In this document: in pieces, positions 42,659 to 51,421 of the stretch
Numbering within the stretch: position 1 is the first letter of the stretch
How the letters are laid out: each line of letters opens with the position of its first letter
From: Gammaproteobacteria bacterium
Lineage (GTDB): Bacteria > Pseudomonadota > Gammaproteobacteria > Steroidobacterales > Rariloculaceae
DNA: 64,000 nucleotides
NCBI GenBank assembly: GCA_036381015.1
Contig: DASVDR010000008.1
Coordinates: 62,001 to 126,000 of the forward strand
Reading direction: 5' to 3'
Made by a program: the position numbers and the translations under genes
Notes under the pieces: generated by a model
Seen by the model: the letters and a program-made list of their open reading frames with translations, nothing else
Database searches by the model: none
Told to the model about the DNA's origin: nothing

Positions 42659-43984
42659 TCAGAGGTCCTTCGCGAGCCTGAAGCCGAGGAACTGCCAGCG
42701 GTCGCGGGGATAGAAGAAGCTGCGGTACGTCGCACGGACGTGCTCGGCCCACGTGGCGCACGAGCCGCCGCGCACGACCATTTGATTGGCCATGAACTTG
42801 CCGTTGTACTCGCCGAGCGAGCCCGCGAGCGGCTTGAAGCCGGGGTAGGGGCCGTAGGGCGACGCGGTCCATTCCCAGACGTCGCCGTAGAGCTGCACGA
42901 GCGGCGACTGCGGGGCCTCGTCCGGCGGCCGGGGCGCGGCGGCGCCGCCGCGCGTGCCGCCCGCGGCGGGCGGGATCGAAGTCGGACGGAGCAGGCCAGT
43001 GTCGAGCAGATTCCCGGCGACCGGTTGCGATGCGGCCGCGAGCTCCCATTCCGCCTCCGTGGGCAAGCGCGCACCGGCCCAGCGCGCGAACGCGTCGGCC
43101 TCGTAGTAGCTCACGTGGCAGACGGGTGCATGCGGGTCGATCGGGCGCCAGCCGCCGAGCGTGAACTCCTGCTCGAGATCTTCCGACCAGCAGAGCGGGC
43201 GGCTCCAGCCCTCCTCGCGAATCGTGGCCCAGCCGTCGGAGAGCCAGAGCGCGGGCTGGCTGTAACCGCCTTGCTCGATGAATTCGCGGTACTCGGCGTT
43301 CGTGACGAGCCGGTGGCCGAGCGCGTGGTCGCGCACGAGGACCGCGTGGCGCGGCGTTTCGTTGTCGAAGCAAAACGTGTCGCCGCGGCTGCCGATCTCG
43401 CGCAGGCCGCCGGAGCGGGGAACGAAACGAAGCGCCTCGGCTTCCGCTTTCGGCCGCTCGGGAAGCAGCGTGTACGCGGGGCCGAGCGGGTTCGAGAAGA
43501 AGACGTGCTTGATGTCCGTCAACAGCAGCTCCTGATGCTGCTGCTCGTGGTGCAGTCCGAGCTCGACGAGAAAGCGGAACGCCGCGTCGTCCTCCCGCCG
43601 CGCGATCAGATCCGACATCGCATCGTCCACGCGGGCGCGGTAATCGTGGATCTCGGCGACCGTCGGCCGGCTCAGGAGGCCGCGCCGCGGGCGGCGATAC
43701 ATTTCGCCGACCGTGTAGTAGTAGGAGTTGAAAAGGTATTCGTAGCGCTCGTCGACGCGCGCATAGCCCGGCGCATGCTCGACGAGGCAGAAGCGCTCGA
43801 AGAACCACGTGGTGTGCGCGAGGTGCCACTTCGTGGGGCTCACCTCGGGGATCGTCTGGATCACCTGATCCTCGGGCGCGAGGGGGCTGGCGAGCGCGAT
43901 GCTCGCGCTGCGCACACGCTGGTAGCGCTCCGCCAGCGCCTCGGACTCGAGGGCCGCGGCCGGTGCCGAGGGTGCGATGACCAT
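42659..43984 (-). CDS. egtB: Ergothioneine biosynthesis sulfoxide synthase EgtB
   Basis: A 441-residue two-domain enzyme that joins hercynine to a thiol with oxygen. The N-terminal DinB-like domain gives the iron ligands: H57 in HLAHTTWF, and H146 and H150 in HHEQQHQE. The C-terminal formylglycine-generating-like domain ends VVRGGSCATWAEHVR and WQFLGFRLAKDL. EgtD is directly downstream. No egtC or egtE is nearby, matching pathways where EgtB uses cysteine directly or other enzymes finish the route. Confidence 0.95.
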   Translation of the reverse strand: MVIAPSAPAAALESEALAERYQRVRSASIALASPLAPEDQVIQTIPEVSPTKWHLAHTTWFFERFCLVEHAPGYARVDERYEYLFNSYYYTVGEMYRRPRRGLLSRPTVAEIHDYRARVDDAMSDLIARREDDAAFRFLVELGLHHEQQHQELLLTDIKHVFFSNPLGPAYTLLPERPKAEAEALRFVPRSGGLREIGSRGDTFCFDNETPRHAVLVRDHALGHRLVTNAEYREFIEQGGYSQPALWLSDGWATIREEGWSRPLCWSEDLEQEFTLGGWRPIDPHAPVCHVSYYEADAFARWAGARLPTEAEWELAAASQPVAGNLLDTGLLRPTSIPPAAGGTRGGAAAPRPPDEAPQSPLVQLYGDVWEWTASPYGPYPGFKPLAGSLGEYNGKFMANQMVVRGGSCATWAEHVRATYRSFFYPRDRWQFLGFRLAKDL

Positions 43985-44095
43985 TTGAATCTCCCTCCGG
44001 GCGGGCTCCGCCCGCGCAGAGGATGACCCGAGCCTAAAGCCCCGGTCGGCGCGATGTCAAAACGGGACGGCCCCAGAGTGGCCCGGCCGCTCGCC

Positions 44096-44125
44096 TTGAC
44101 TCCGCTCGGAGGCCCCCGGTTTAAT
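44096..44125 (+). promoter_or_regulatory. Promoter of tRNA-Phe
   Basis: TTGACT (44096-44101), 18-base spacer, TTTAAT (44120-44125), followed by a GC-rich discriminator typical of stringently controlled stable-RNA promoters. It lies about 40 bases before the tRNA. Confidence 0.65.
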
Positions 44126-44164
44126 ACTCGCCCCGCCGCTCCTAAGGCGGGCACGATCGCGCAC

Positions 44165-44240
<76 letters not shown>

Positions 44241-44295
44241 TCTCGCGTGGGTCCATTCCAGGGACTTAGGAAACAGTTAATTCCGGAAATATGGC

Positions 44296-44459
44296 TTACA
44301 CCTGCTCCGGGGCGAAGGGGTTGGAGTCGGGTTTGATGCCCTCTCGTCCTTGTCGAAGGAGCCTAAGTCATAGTCGAGGAAGCTGACCAGCCAAGTCTGG
44401 TCGTCCACCTCCGGTATCGCAACCTTAAGCGTGGGTGCGGGCGAGCAACTACTGACCGC
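44296..44459 (-). pseudogene. Remnant of a transposase C-terminus (IS element scar)
   Basis: Read on the minus strand, the segment encodes LKVAIPEVDDQTWLVSFLDYDLGSFDKDE. It continues, after a one-base frame change, as IKPDSNPFAPEQV and a stop at 44296-44298. I recognise the W-L-V-S-F-x-D-Y-D-L-G-x-F-D ... NPF pattern as the tail of DDE transposases of insertion sequences, probably the IS481-like group. An in-frame stop (44460-44462) cuts it upstream and no catalytic domain remains. Family assignment is from memory and should be searched. Confidence 0.55.
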
Positions 44460-44811
44460 CTACGCATACGCCTTTGACCTCATCAGTCATCTACTCGCAC
44501 AAATTGCTGTTCGCGGGGTCGGTTCAAACTGCTGGTGACGAGAAGGCGCGCTAGACGCCGCACGGTGATCCCGAGTCCGCCGTCGAATGGAGAGAGTAGT
44601 TCTATGCGGCTGTCGATACTCAAGCTCGAGGCGCGGCAACCGGAGATTCTCACGTCCAGCGTAACGCCTGATGTGACGCAGACCCGTGAATAGGCGCTCC
44701 CTTACCCTTACGATCGAGTCACGGCCTTCAACCAGCGGCAACGACGTCATTAGCCCCGCTACCGAGTCGTTCCGCGACAATCCGAGTACCGTCACTATCG
44801 CGAACAGATCC
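44460..44811. other. Non-coding part of the tRNA-Phe scar
   Basis: About 350 bp of lower-GC sequence between the transposase remnant and the PLD-like gene. The frame of that gene is open back to a GTG at 44686, which could extend it by 42 residues. Otherwise no gene, repeat of the tRNA 3' end, or promoter could be supported. Confidence 0.4.
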
Positions 44812-45585
44812 ATGGAAGTCGCTTACTGGCAAATTTTCGTAATCGCAAGTGTTGCAACTTCCTACGGCCTTTGGGGGAAGAGGCCAGCGACGATAGTTGC
44901 AGGCGGTTGGACGGTATGGACGATCGTCGCGGTATACGCGGCTCCGCTGCTTATTTTTCAGGTGGGCTCGGCCTGGGCTACTTGGCTCGTCGCGAATTTG
45001 ATAGCAGCGCAGCAACAGCGTCTGAATTCTCTCGAGAGCATTCTAAGGGCCTATAGTGTGGAGCGGCAGCGTGAGATTCGATCGCGGGCTGAAAACGCGG
45101 AAAGTATCGTTATCGTCAGCGGAACTCACCACTATGAAGAGTTACTCGCTGCCTTGAGGGCAGCGGAGAGCGAACTCTGCATCCTCTCCGGGTGGATCCG
45201 TAGCTGCGTCGTGAACAATAACTTCGAGAGGCTCGCGTCCGCCGCATTGCAGCGGGGTGCGTCAATCTGGATTGGATACGGATACAAAGATGGCCAAGGG
45301 CAACGTCAGGTGGATAAGAGAGCCAAACGGCGTCTGGAAGCGTTGGCAATGAAGGCTCGGAAGTGCAATTGGCCGGGGCGACTGCACTTTCGGGAATTCG
45401 ATACCCACGAAAAGGTGCTGACGAAGGACGATCAATACGTTATTTACGGCAGTCATAACTGGCTCAGCAACCGAAGATTTAGAAACCGCGAGCGAAGCGC
45501 CAAACTGATGAACGCACCTGCCGCCATTGCAGAGCGTGACCGCATCATTGGAATAGTGGCGGGTGATGAGGCGAGCGGGGCTTGA
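44812..45585 (+). CDS. Membrane-anchored phospholipase D-like domain protein
   Basis: A 257-residue protein, from the ATG at 44812. Two hydrophobic segments (about 7-22 and 27-62) precede a charged linker and a PLD-like domain. One HKD motif is present: H199, K201 and D206 in FDTHEKVLTKDD, followed by IYGSHNWLSN, typical of this fold. With one HKD per chain it should act as a dimer, as in Nuc-type nucleases. The substrate could be nucleic acid or phospholipid. Base and codon use is more AT-rich than the neighbours, so recent transfer is likely. A GTG start at 44686 is possible. Confidence 0.72.
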   Translation: MEVAYWQIFVIASVATSYGLWGKRPATIVAGGWTVWTIVAVYAAPLLIFQVGSAWATWLVANLIAAQQQRLNSLESILRAYSVERQREIRSRAENAESIVIVSGTHHYEELLAALRAAESELCILSGWIRSCVVNNNFERLASAALQRGASIWIGYGYKDGQGQRQVDKRAKRRLEALAMKARKCNWPGRLHFREFDTHEKVLTKDDQYVIYGSHNWLSNRRFRNRERSAKLMNAPAAIAERDRIIGIVAGDEASGA

Positions 45586-45933
45586 GACTGTCTCGGCAGT
45601 ACACGGCGACGTTCTAGCTGGTCGGTGCCCTTAGGCGAACTTTTCCAGCACACGATCGGTGCGACTAAGCACTCTATACGCAAAAGCTTTAGACTCTTCT
45701 TTATTCTACTTTCCCGTCAACGATCATTCTCGAAATGACTCCCGAGAGGAAGTTGCGTGCCCGCAGTACTCTGAGCGGGCGAAGTCGCCTGCGCAACCAA
45801 TCCCGCTCCGAACGGCTTCATGTGACAACGAAGATGATCCTATTCGGCACAAGTCTCGGCAGATTTCTGCCATATGGCCCTGCCAAGCCTGTTGGTTGTA
45901 CTGCAAGAGACAATTTACCCAAAAAGCCGTAGT
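45586..45933. other. Intergenic part of the accessory scar, no gene seen
   Basis: 348 bp of AT-richer sequence between the PLD-like gene and the broken VOC gene. Short open frames show no family resemblance and no start signals. It may be eroded coding DNA. Confidence 0.4.
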
Positions 45934-46318
45934 TCACGGCTCCTGGTGCAGCTCGATCGGATTCCCGTCCGGATCCTCGATGAGGATTTGCGAGCCTCCC
46001 GGGCCCACCTCGACCGCGTTACGGAAACGCACGCCGGCTTGTCGAAGCCGCGCGATCTCCGAGTGCAGATCGTCGACCCAGAGCACGATACGGTTCCACC
46101 CGCCGGGCTGCTGCTTGCGACCGTCCGGCATGACGCGCGCACCCGAGGTGCCGGGGACCGCTCAAGATGAGCACGAGGCCGTCGCGTGAGACTTGCGCGA
46201 ACGGGCCGGCTCGCTTGTCGACCTCGAAGCCGAGCTGTTTCGTGTAGAAGTCTATGGACGGCTCTACTGCCGTCACCTGATACCGCACAGTCGCCGTGGT
46301 CTTGTGCTTCCTCAGCAT
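45934..46318 (-). pseudogene. VOC/glyoxalase family protein, frameshifted
   Basis: The first part (from 46318) reads MLRKHKTTATVRYQVTAVEP and on to DGLVLILSGP, a VOC N-terminal half. A frame change at a run of four C (46153-46156 on the minus strand) then breaks it. The second part reads VMPDGRKQQPGGWNRIVLWV and ends IEDPDGNPIELHQEP, the VOC C-terminal half. Removing one C restores a single protein of about 127 residues. It could be a real mutation or a homopolymer sequencing error. Its start overlaps the truncated AraC-type gene. Confidence 0.75.
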
Positions 46319-46716
46319 AGCCGCTCGCGAAGCTGGCTCGCTTCGCCGCTCGACCAGAGATCCGCAAGCGCGACATGCCGGTTGAAGAGCGCATCCAAGC
46401 GCCCGCCGAGAAAGGTCCGAGCACCGCCGGGCCGGAAGTGCACGCCTACCAAAGAGGCGTGCTCGCGCGTGTCGACCACGAAGCCCCGGCGGTAGGCGCC
46501 CGACACGACCACACCCGGGTAACGCGCTACCGCGTCGGCGTCATAGACGCGGATCTGGTCCTCGGCGAGGTTGATCACCAGCTCGAGCGTGCCGCTGGGC
46601 ACGATGCGCTCTCGAGGGTGCGGCGGCGCATCCTGGAGCAGCCATAGGTATTCCACAAATGCGTCTATCGGCGGCACAGGGCGGTGTGTTACGTAGCGCA
46701 TGCTCGAACCGCGCAT
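46312..46716 (-). pseudogene. AraC-type regulator lacking its HTH half (DUF6597-like N-terminal domain only)
   Basis: A frame of 134 residues matching the sensory N-terminal domain of AraC-type regulators (PPIDAFVEYLWLLQD; ERIVPSGTLELVINL; VGVHFRPGGARTFLGG). It stops at LRERLC, just where the linker to the DNA-binding helices should begin; intact members run to about 250-280 residues. The stop falls within the first codons of the VOC gene, so a deletion that joined the two genes is likely. A second ATG lies five codons in. Confidence 0.65.
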
Positions 46717-47074
46717 CGCACGCTCACATTCGCTCGCCGGGCAACTCGTCGGCTTGCTTCTGCGATTTGCCGAACGTCTTGCTCACCATTGCGTACTGCC
46801 CCCACATGCCCGAGTCACGCAACTTAGGCGAAGGCTGCAAGCTTCAATTGTACCGCTGGCAAAACTTCGAGCGCCTTCGAGCCGAAGGCTTCGACCGCGC
46901 TCGCGCCGGCCAGAAGCGGCGCCGGGCCCCATTCCCGACGCACGTCGACGAGAATCGCCGATCCGGACTGACGCCAAATCGCGACATGAATGCAAGCCCA
47001 CCTGTGCGCGCGGCAGGGAACGCTTCTGTGGAACGAAAGTCCGCTCTTTACGTGTAGATGGTTGCGCATGGCGT
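46717..47074. other. Intergenic part of the accessory scar, no gene seen
   Basis: 358 bp between the truncated AraC-type gene and the broken receiver-domain gene. Several short frames exist on both strands; none resembles a known family. It could contain the former upstream part of either gene. Confidence 0.4.
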
Positions 47075-47463
47075 ATGAAACGAAGGCGTGTTCTAATCGT
47101 AGACGACAGGGAAGACAACGCGCTTTCGCTTGCCGCAATACTCTCGTCGGTAGGATACGAAACGAGTGTTGCAACCGGCGGTCGCGCCGCGCTCGACATT
47201 GTCGACACGGAGCGTCCTGACGCGGTCGCTTTGGACCTCTGGCTTCCGGATTTGTCCGGCTACGAGGTTTGCCGGCAGCTTCGGGCACAACGTGGTGCGA
47301 CGGTCTCTTGACCATCGCGCTCACGGGTTGGACGAGGGAGAGTGACCGGGAGGCGGCCGGCAACGTCGGGTTCGACCACTATGTTTTGAAGCCCGTGATG
47401 TTCGAAACTTTGGATGCGTTATTACGAGGCGTCGAGCGCCGAGGAGGTCCCGGATCAGCCTGA
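47075..47463 (+). pseudogene. Response regulator receiver domain protein, frameshifted
   Basis: From ATG 47075 the frame reads MKRRRVLIVDDREDNALSLA, with phospho-acceptor Asp in VALDLWLPDLSG, to a premature stop near 47309. The rest of the receiver fold continues in another frame as DGLLTIALTGW and DHYVLKPVMFETLDALL, ending at 47463. Together they make one receiver domain of about 125 residues with acidic pair, Asp, Thr and Lys all present. A single-base loss near 47295-47305 explains the break. No output domain is seen. Confidence 0.7.
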
Positions 47464-47470
47464 GGGCTGG

Positions 47471-48826
47471 ATGGGCCGAAAATTCGAATCTTTCTCTCCT
47501 CCGGCCGAAAAACCAGAAATTGCGCGAACACCGCGGCTGCCCCTGCGGCGGCGGGTTCGAACGAGTAGAGCATTGAACGCGGTCTTCAGCGGGGTGTTTC
47601 GATCCCCGGCGCTCGGTGCAGCGACGATGTTGACGGCGGGCGGATTCGGTTTCGTCCTCGGCAACATCCTGCTCGCACGGCTCATGCTTGCGGAGGAGTA
47701 CGGCGCGCTGACGCTGTTTTTCGCGCTGACGCAGGTCGGACTCACCGTCGGCCCCCTCGGCCTCGAGATCGTGATCAACCGCCATCAGCTCGACGCGGCC
47801 CCCCCGCTGCTCGCCCGCGCGCTCCCGTCGAGCCTCGCGGCCGGCGTCGCGATGTCGCTGATCGGCGCCGTCTTCTACGATCTCGGTTTCACCCTCTGCG
47901 TCTGCCTCGCGCTCGCGGCCGCGGGCGCCAGCATGACCCGCATCGCGAGCGCGTTCCTGCAATCGCACGAGCGCTTCGGACAATCGCTGCTGCTGCTCCA
48001 GTTGCACAACTACGTCGTCGTCGCCGGCGTCCCGGTGCTGATGGTGCTCGGCCGCGCGGACGCGCTGCCGGTCGGCGTGCTCGTCGCCTCCGCCTACGCC
48101 GCAACAGGCGCGATCGGCTGGATCGTCGGCTCCCGGTTGCCGGCCCGAGGCGGCAGCGCGCTGCCGCCCGGCGCGCTGTCGCGCGAGGGGCTCGCCACCG
48201 TCGGGATCGGTCTCGCGATTCAGCTGCTCTGGCAGCTCGAGCGGCTCGTGATCCCTCGGGCCCTCTCCGTCGCCGCGCTCGGCAGTTTCGCGGTGATCGC
48301 CTCGGTCGCGGCGTCGCCGTTTCGAATGATGCAGACCGGTGTCGGCTATACGCTGCTCCCGGGCTTGCGTCGAGCCGAAGACAAGGCGGCGATGAAGCGA
48401 CTGATCTACCGCGAAGCGAAGGCGGTTGCGGCAGTCGCCGTGGCGGCGATCGCAGCGCTCTTGTTCGTCACTCCGTTCGTCATGGATCGCGTGCTTTCCG
48501 GACGGTACGACTTTTCGTTCGCGCTCCTGGCGGCGGTCATCGCTGCAGGCTTGTTCAAGCTTTGGAGCGGGTTCACGAGCGCCACGGTGCAAGCCGTCGG
48601 GAGCTCGCGGCAGCTCGCGATGCTGAACTTCGCAAGCTGGGGCGGCGTTGCGGTCGGCGTGCCGGCAGCGGTCGCCGGCGGCGCTTTCGGCTTGTCGGGC
48701 GTCGTCTGGGGGGCGGCTTCGGGATGGCTCGTGCCCGCAGCCGTCGGCACGGTCCTCTCGATCCGGGCGATCCGCCGCGCCGATCCTTATCTGGGCGCGC
48801 CCTCCGCGGTACGCGCGAGCGATTAG
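47471..48826 (+). CDS. Polysaccharide/oligosaccharide flippase-like membrane protein
   Basis: A 451-residue protein with about twelve hydrophobic segments arranged like Wzx/MATE-fold flippases (GNILLARLMLAEEYGALTLFF; ASVAASPFRMMQTGVGYTLL). Such proteins move lipid-linked glycans across the inner membrane. The ATG at 47471 is chosen; the frame is open to 47414, inside the broken receiver gene. It stands alone here, without Wzy or glycosyltransferases adjacent, although a GT2 gene lies 15 kb downstream. GC content is back to the genome level. Confidence 0.78.
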   Translation: MGRKFESFSPPAEKPEIARTPRLPLRRRVRTSRALNAVFSGVFRSPALGAATMLTAGGFGFVLGNILLARLMLAEEYGALTLFFALTQVGLTVGPLGLEIVINRHQLDAAPPLLARALPSSLAAGVAMSLIGAVFYDLGFTLCVCLALAAAGASMTRIASAFLQSHERFGQSLLLLQLHNYVVVAGVPVLMVLGRADALPVGVLVASAYAATGAIGWIVGSRLPARGGSALPPGALSREGLATVGIGLAIQLLWQLERLVIPRALSVAALGSFAVIASVAASPFRMMQTGVGYTLLPGLRRAEDKAAMKRLIYREAKAVAAVAVAAIAALLFVTPFVMDRVLSGRYDFSFALLAAVIAAGLFKLWSGFTSATVQAVGSSRQLAMLNFASWGGVAVGVPAAVAGGAFGLSGVVWGAASGWLVPAAVGTVLSIRAIRRADPYLGAPSAVRASD

Positions 48827-48976
48827 GCTCAGCAGCCGCGCCCCTCCCTGGGGTGGGTGATCGAAGGCCGGCCGAGAGTCTTGTCGACCGAGATCAGCTC
48901 CGCGCCGCGGCGCGCGAGCTGCAGGAGCGCGGAACATCGAGACTGCGGCCGGCGCGTCATCGCGCCGCCGTTCGGG

Positions 48977-50482
48977 TCACCGGACGGCGGCGGACGCTCG
49001 CTCGAAGGTCACCGGCACGCCGCCCTGAACGCTGCTCACGACGCCGACGATCTCGCCCTCGTCGGTGAGCTCGCCGGCGAAGCCCCACGGCTGCCAGTTC
49101 GGCAGCTCGAACCGCATCGAGCGGCCCTCGATGCTGACGCTTCGGAGCGGCTCGTCGATCTCCCCGAGGGTCGTGCCGACCAATCGGCCGACGACCGTAC
49201 GGTCTCCCCTCTTCTCGAACTCGAGCTCGATATCGAGATCGAGCGTGACGACTCGCGGCCGGCCGACCCACCGTCCCGCCAGCGCGTCGGCGACTTCCGG
49301 CGAGACCTCGGCGGGCTCCTCCGGGATCGGCGTCGGGTGCGTCCTCTCGTAGCGATTCGTCTCGATGTAATTGCGGACGATCGTGTTGTCCTCGTGGCAG
49401 GCGTATTCCGGCATGAAGTAGTCCGGATCGTTGCGCATCGGATAGCGAACCGTGAACGGACGCTCGAGCACGACGGGATCCTCGGTCGTGATCTCGTAGA
49501 GCCACCAGTCGTCGTTCAGCCGGACGATGCGCTCCGTCGTCTTCATCCGGTCGCTATACGGGAAGCGGTTGCCCGGCGGCGAGCCGACGACCGCGAGGTT
49601 GATCATCGGCGGGCCTTCCTTGTAATGCGTCGTCTCGACGACGAGCGTGGTCCCTTCCCAGTGGCCCCGCGACTCGCCCATCCACTGCTTGATCTCCGGC
49701 GGCAGCTCGGCGACGTCGGTCGTCAAGATGACGCGGGCTTCGTGGATCATCTCGAGCTGGAAGACCACGTACCCCGGCGCCTGCATGATCCTGAACCCGC
49801 CGTTGTAGCGATAGGGCATCATCGACGAGGGCATGCCGCGCGTGATGCACCGGTCCCAGCTGTCGAAGTCCGTGGCCCAGTCGTACGTGTGGTTCTCGCC
49901 CGGCAACGTCCAGCCGCTGCGCATCTCGAGCGCGCGGCGCTTGCCTTCCGGCGTGATCGCGGGCAGCAGGCCGGTCGGCGGATCGACGATGAGGCTCGTC
50001 TGCCGTTGCGGAATGTTCGGGTCGACCAGTCCCGTGCGAATGGACGCGCCGAGATCACCCTCCGCGAGCGCCTGCCTGCTAGCGTCGGCTCGGCTGCGCC
50101 ACTCCTGCATGCGCCGCTCGTATTCCTCCTCCGTGAGCCACGCTTTCGTCATGTCGCAAGGCCGCGCAATCGATCCGCCGCCTCCGGCTCCCGGCTCGGG
50201 GCCGAACAGGAACGTGGGTAGCCGCCGCACGGAGTAACGATCGGCGCACCGTTCGAGCGGCAGGCGCGAGGCTTGCATCATGTCGAGCGTCGCCTGAATG
50301 TCGGGCTCGCCCCAGGGCGTCATCGGGTGCCGCCACCCGGCCGGAGTCGCGATGAAGTGATTGGCTTCGCTCGGGGCGCCGCGGATGGAGTCGTCGATTT
50401 GGGCGTGCGCGGTCGCAAGGAATAGCGGCGCTATCCCGGCGCCGAGCAGGAGGCTCCGGATGGCTGACATGATCGACTGCAT
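48977..50482 (-). CDS. Secreted protein of unknown function
   Basis: A 501-residue exported protein. A signal peptide (SLLLGAGIAPLFLATAHAQ) is followed by a body with many tryptophans and conserved-looking patches such as GHWEGTTLVVETTHY, ERPFTVRYPM and MPEYACHEDN. I recall similar unnamed secreted proteins in gammaproteobacteria and acidobacteria, but no function. The last 100 residues form a separate beta-rich segment (ALAGRWVGRPRVVTLDLDIE). It follows the MT-A70 gene on the same strand by 22 bp. ATG at 50480-50482. Confidence 0.8.
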   Translation of the reverse strand: MQSIMSAIRSLLLGAGIAPLFLATAHAQIDDSIRGAPSEANHFIATPAGWRHPMTPWGEPDIQATLDMMQASRLPLERCADRYSVRRLPTFLFGPEPGAGGGGSIARPCDMTKAWLTEEEYERRMQEWRSRADASRQALAEGDLGASIRTGLVDPNIPQRQTSLIVDPPTGLLPAITPEGKRRALEMRSGWTLPGENHTYDWATDFDSWDRCITRGMPSSMMPYRYNGGFRIMQAPGYVVFQLEMIHEARVILTTDVAELPPEIKQWMGESRGHWEGTTLVVETTHYKEGPPMINLAVVGSPPGNRFPYSDRMKTTERIVRLNDDWWLYEITTEDPVVLERPFTVRYPMRNDPDYFMPEYACHEDNTIVRNYIETNRYERTHPTPIPEEPAEVSPEVADALAGRWVGRPRVVTLDLDIELEFEKRGDRTVVGRLVGTTLGEIDEPLRSVSIEGRSMRFELPNWQPWGFAGELTDEGEIVGVVSSVQGGVPVTFERASAAVR

Positions 50483-50504
50483 GGACGTTTCTCGAGGACG
50501 AGGA

Positions 50505-51164
50505 TCAACCGTCTCCGCCGCTCGCCGGCATCTGCCGCTCGGCGGCGGAGTTGTGCGAATACGTCGGCCACGTGGGTACGTAAGACTCGGCTTGGTTGCC
50601 CCACGCGGTCCAACCCGGGCGCGTGCCGCGCGCGAAGAGCTCGATCCGAGGCGTGAAGCTGCAGGCTTCGATGATCTCGTAGAGCTCGTCGGGCTTGCGC
50701 GAATGCTCGCGCTTGCGGGCGCCGATGTAGTTGACCTGCCTCCTGCCGGGGCCGAGCGTTCGCGCGTTCTTCCCGCGCACGCCGAAGAGGACGAGCTCCG
50801 TGACGTTTCTGAAGTAGAACCCGACGCCCCGGCCGTCGCTGCCGCCGTCCTTCCGGAGCTTGTGCCAGACGATGTTCGACTTGTACTGGAATCCCCACGC
50901 CTGCAGGACTCGCAGCCCGTCCGGGAGCAATGCATTCGGCACCCACAGGTAGAGGTGGGCCGTGCTCGCCGCAATCCTCGACACGGGCAGGGCCGCAATC
51001 TCGTCGGGCGTCATCGTCCCGTAGCGCGACAGCCGGCGATGCTCGGGCGCCATCTTGCCGGTGCGGTTCACGAAGCGCCACGGCGGATCGGCGAGCACGG
51101 TTCCGAAGGACCGATCTCGTGCGACCTCGAGTAGGTCTTTCGCCGCATCGATGCCCGCTCGCAT
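50505..51164 (-). CDS. MT-A70 family adenine methyltransferase
   Basis: A 219-residue N6-adenine methyltransferase of the MT-A70 group. The catalytic DPPW is at 26-29 (TVLADPPWRF), followed by RRLSRYGTMTPDEI, LYLWVPNALL, the FQYKSNIVWHK strand, and RKREHSRKPDELYEIIE with IELFARGTRPGW. It probably modifies DNA. No restriction enzyme is adjacent, so it looks solitary; such genes are often phage-derived. It is divergent from a 158-residue protein of unknown function. Confidence 0.88.
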   Translation of the reverse strand: MRAGIDAAKDLLEVARDRSFGTVLADPPWRFVNRTGKMAPEHRRLSRYGTMTPDEIAALPVSRIAASTAHLYLWVPNALLPDGLRVLQAWGFQYKSNIVWHKLRKDGGSDGRGVGFYFRNVTELVLFGVRGKNARTLGPGRRQVNYIGARKREHSRKPDELYEIIEACSFTPRIELFARGTRPGWTAWGNQAESYVPTWPTYSHNSAAERQMPASGGDG

Positions 51165-51421
51165 GGCGCGCAGAATGGCAGAAGGCTCCGCGGCAGGCAA
51201 CGCGCGCAGCGACACCTGCGCAGTGTCGCCCCGACGCAACGCCGGGCGCACGCGGCGAGCGGCAAGGGACGCTGAGCGGCCAGGGAATAGACGGGGGTAC
51301 GGCCACGTCAATACGTGGTGGTACCGATGCAACTTCGGCGCCGCCCGCACGTGTTTGTGTTGCGGTGGTGCGCGCCGAGACGTTCGTTCGGCCACTCGTT
51401 CTTCAATCGGAACCAGGGAAG

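Noticed and set aside
45659-46189. A 176-residue plus-strand frame across the broken VOC gene
   Set aside because: It is antisense to the VOC sequence, which is recognisable on the minus strand in two frames, and has no family resemblance.
44241-47463. A functional integrative element at tRNA-Phe
   Set aside because: No integrase and no direct repeat of the tRNA 3' end could be found, so only an eroded scar is supported.
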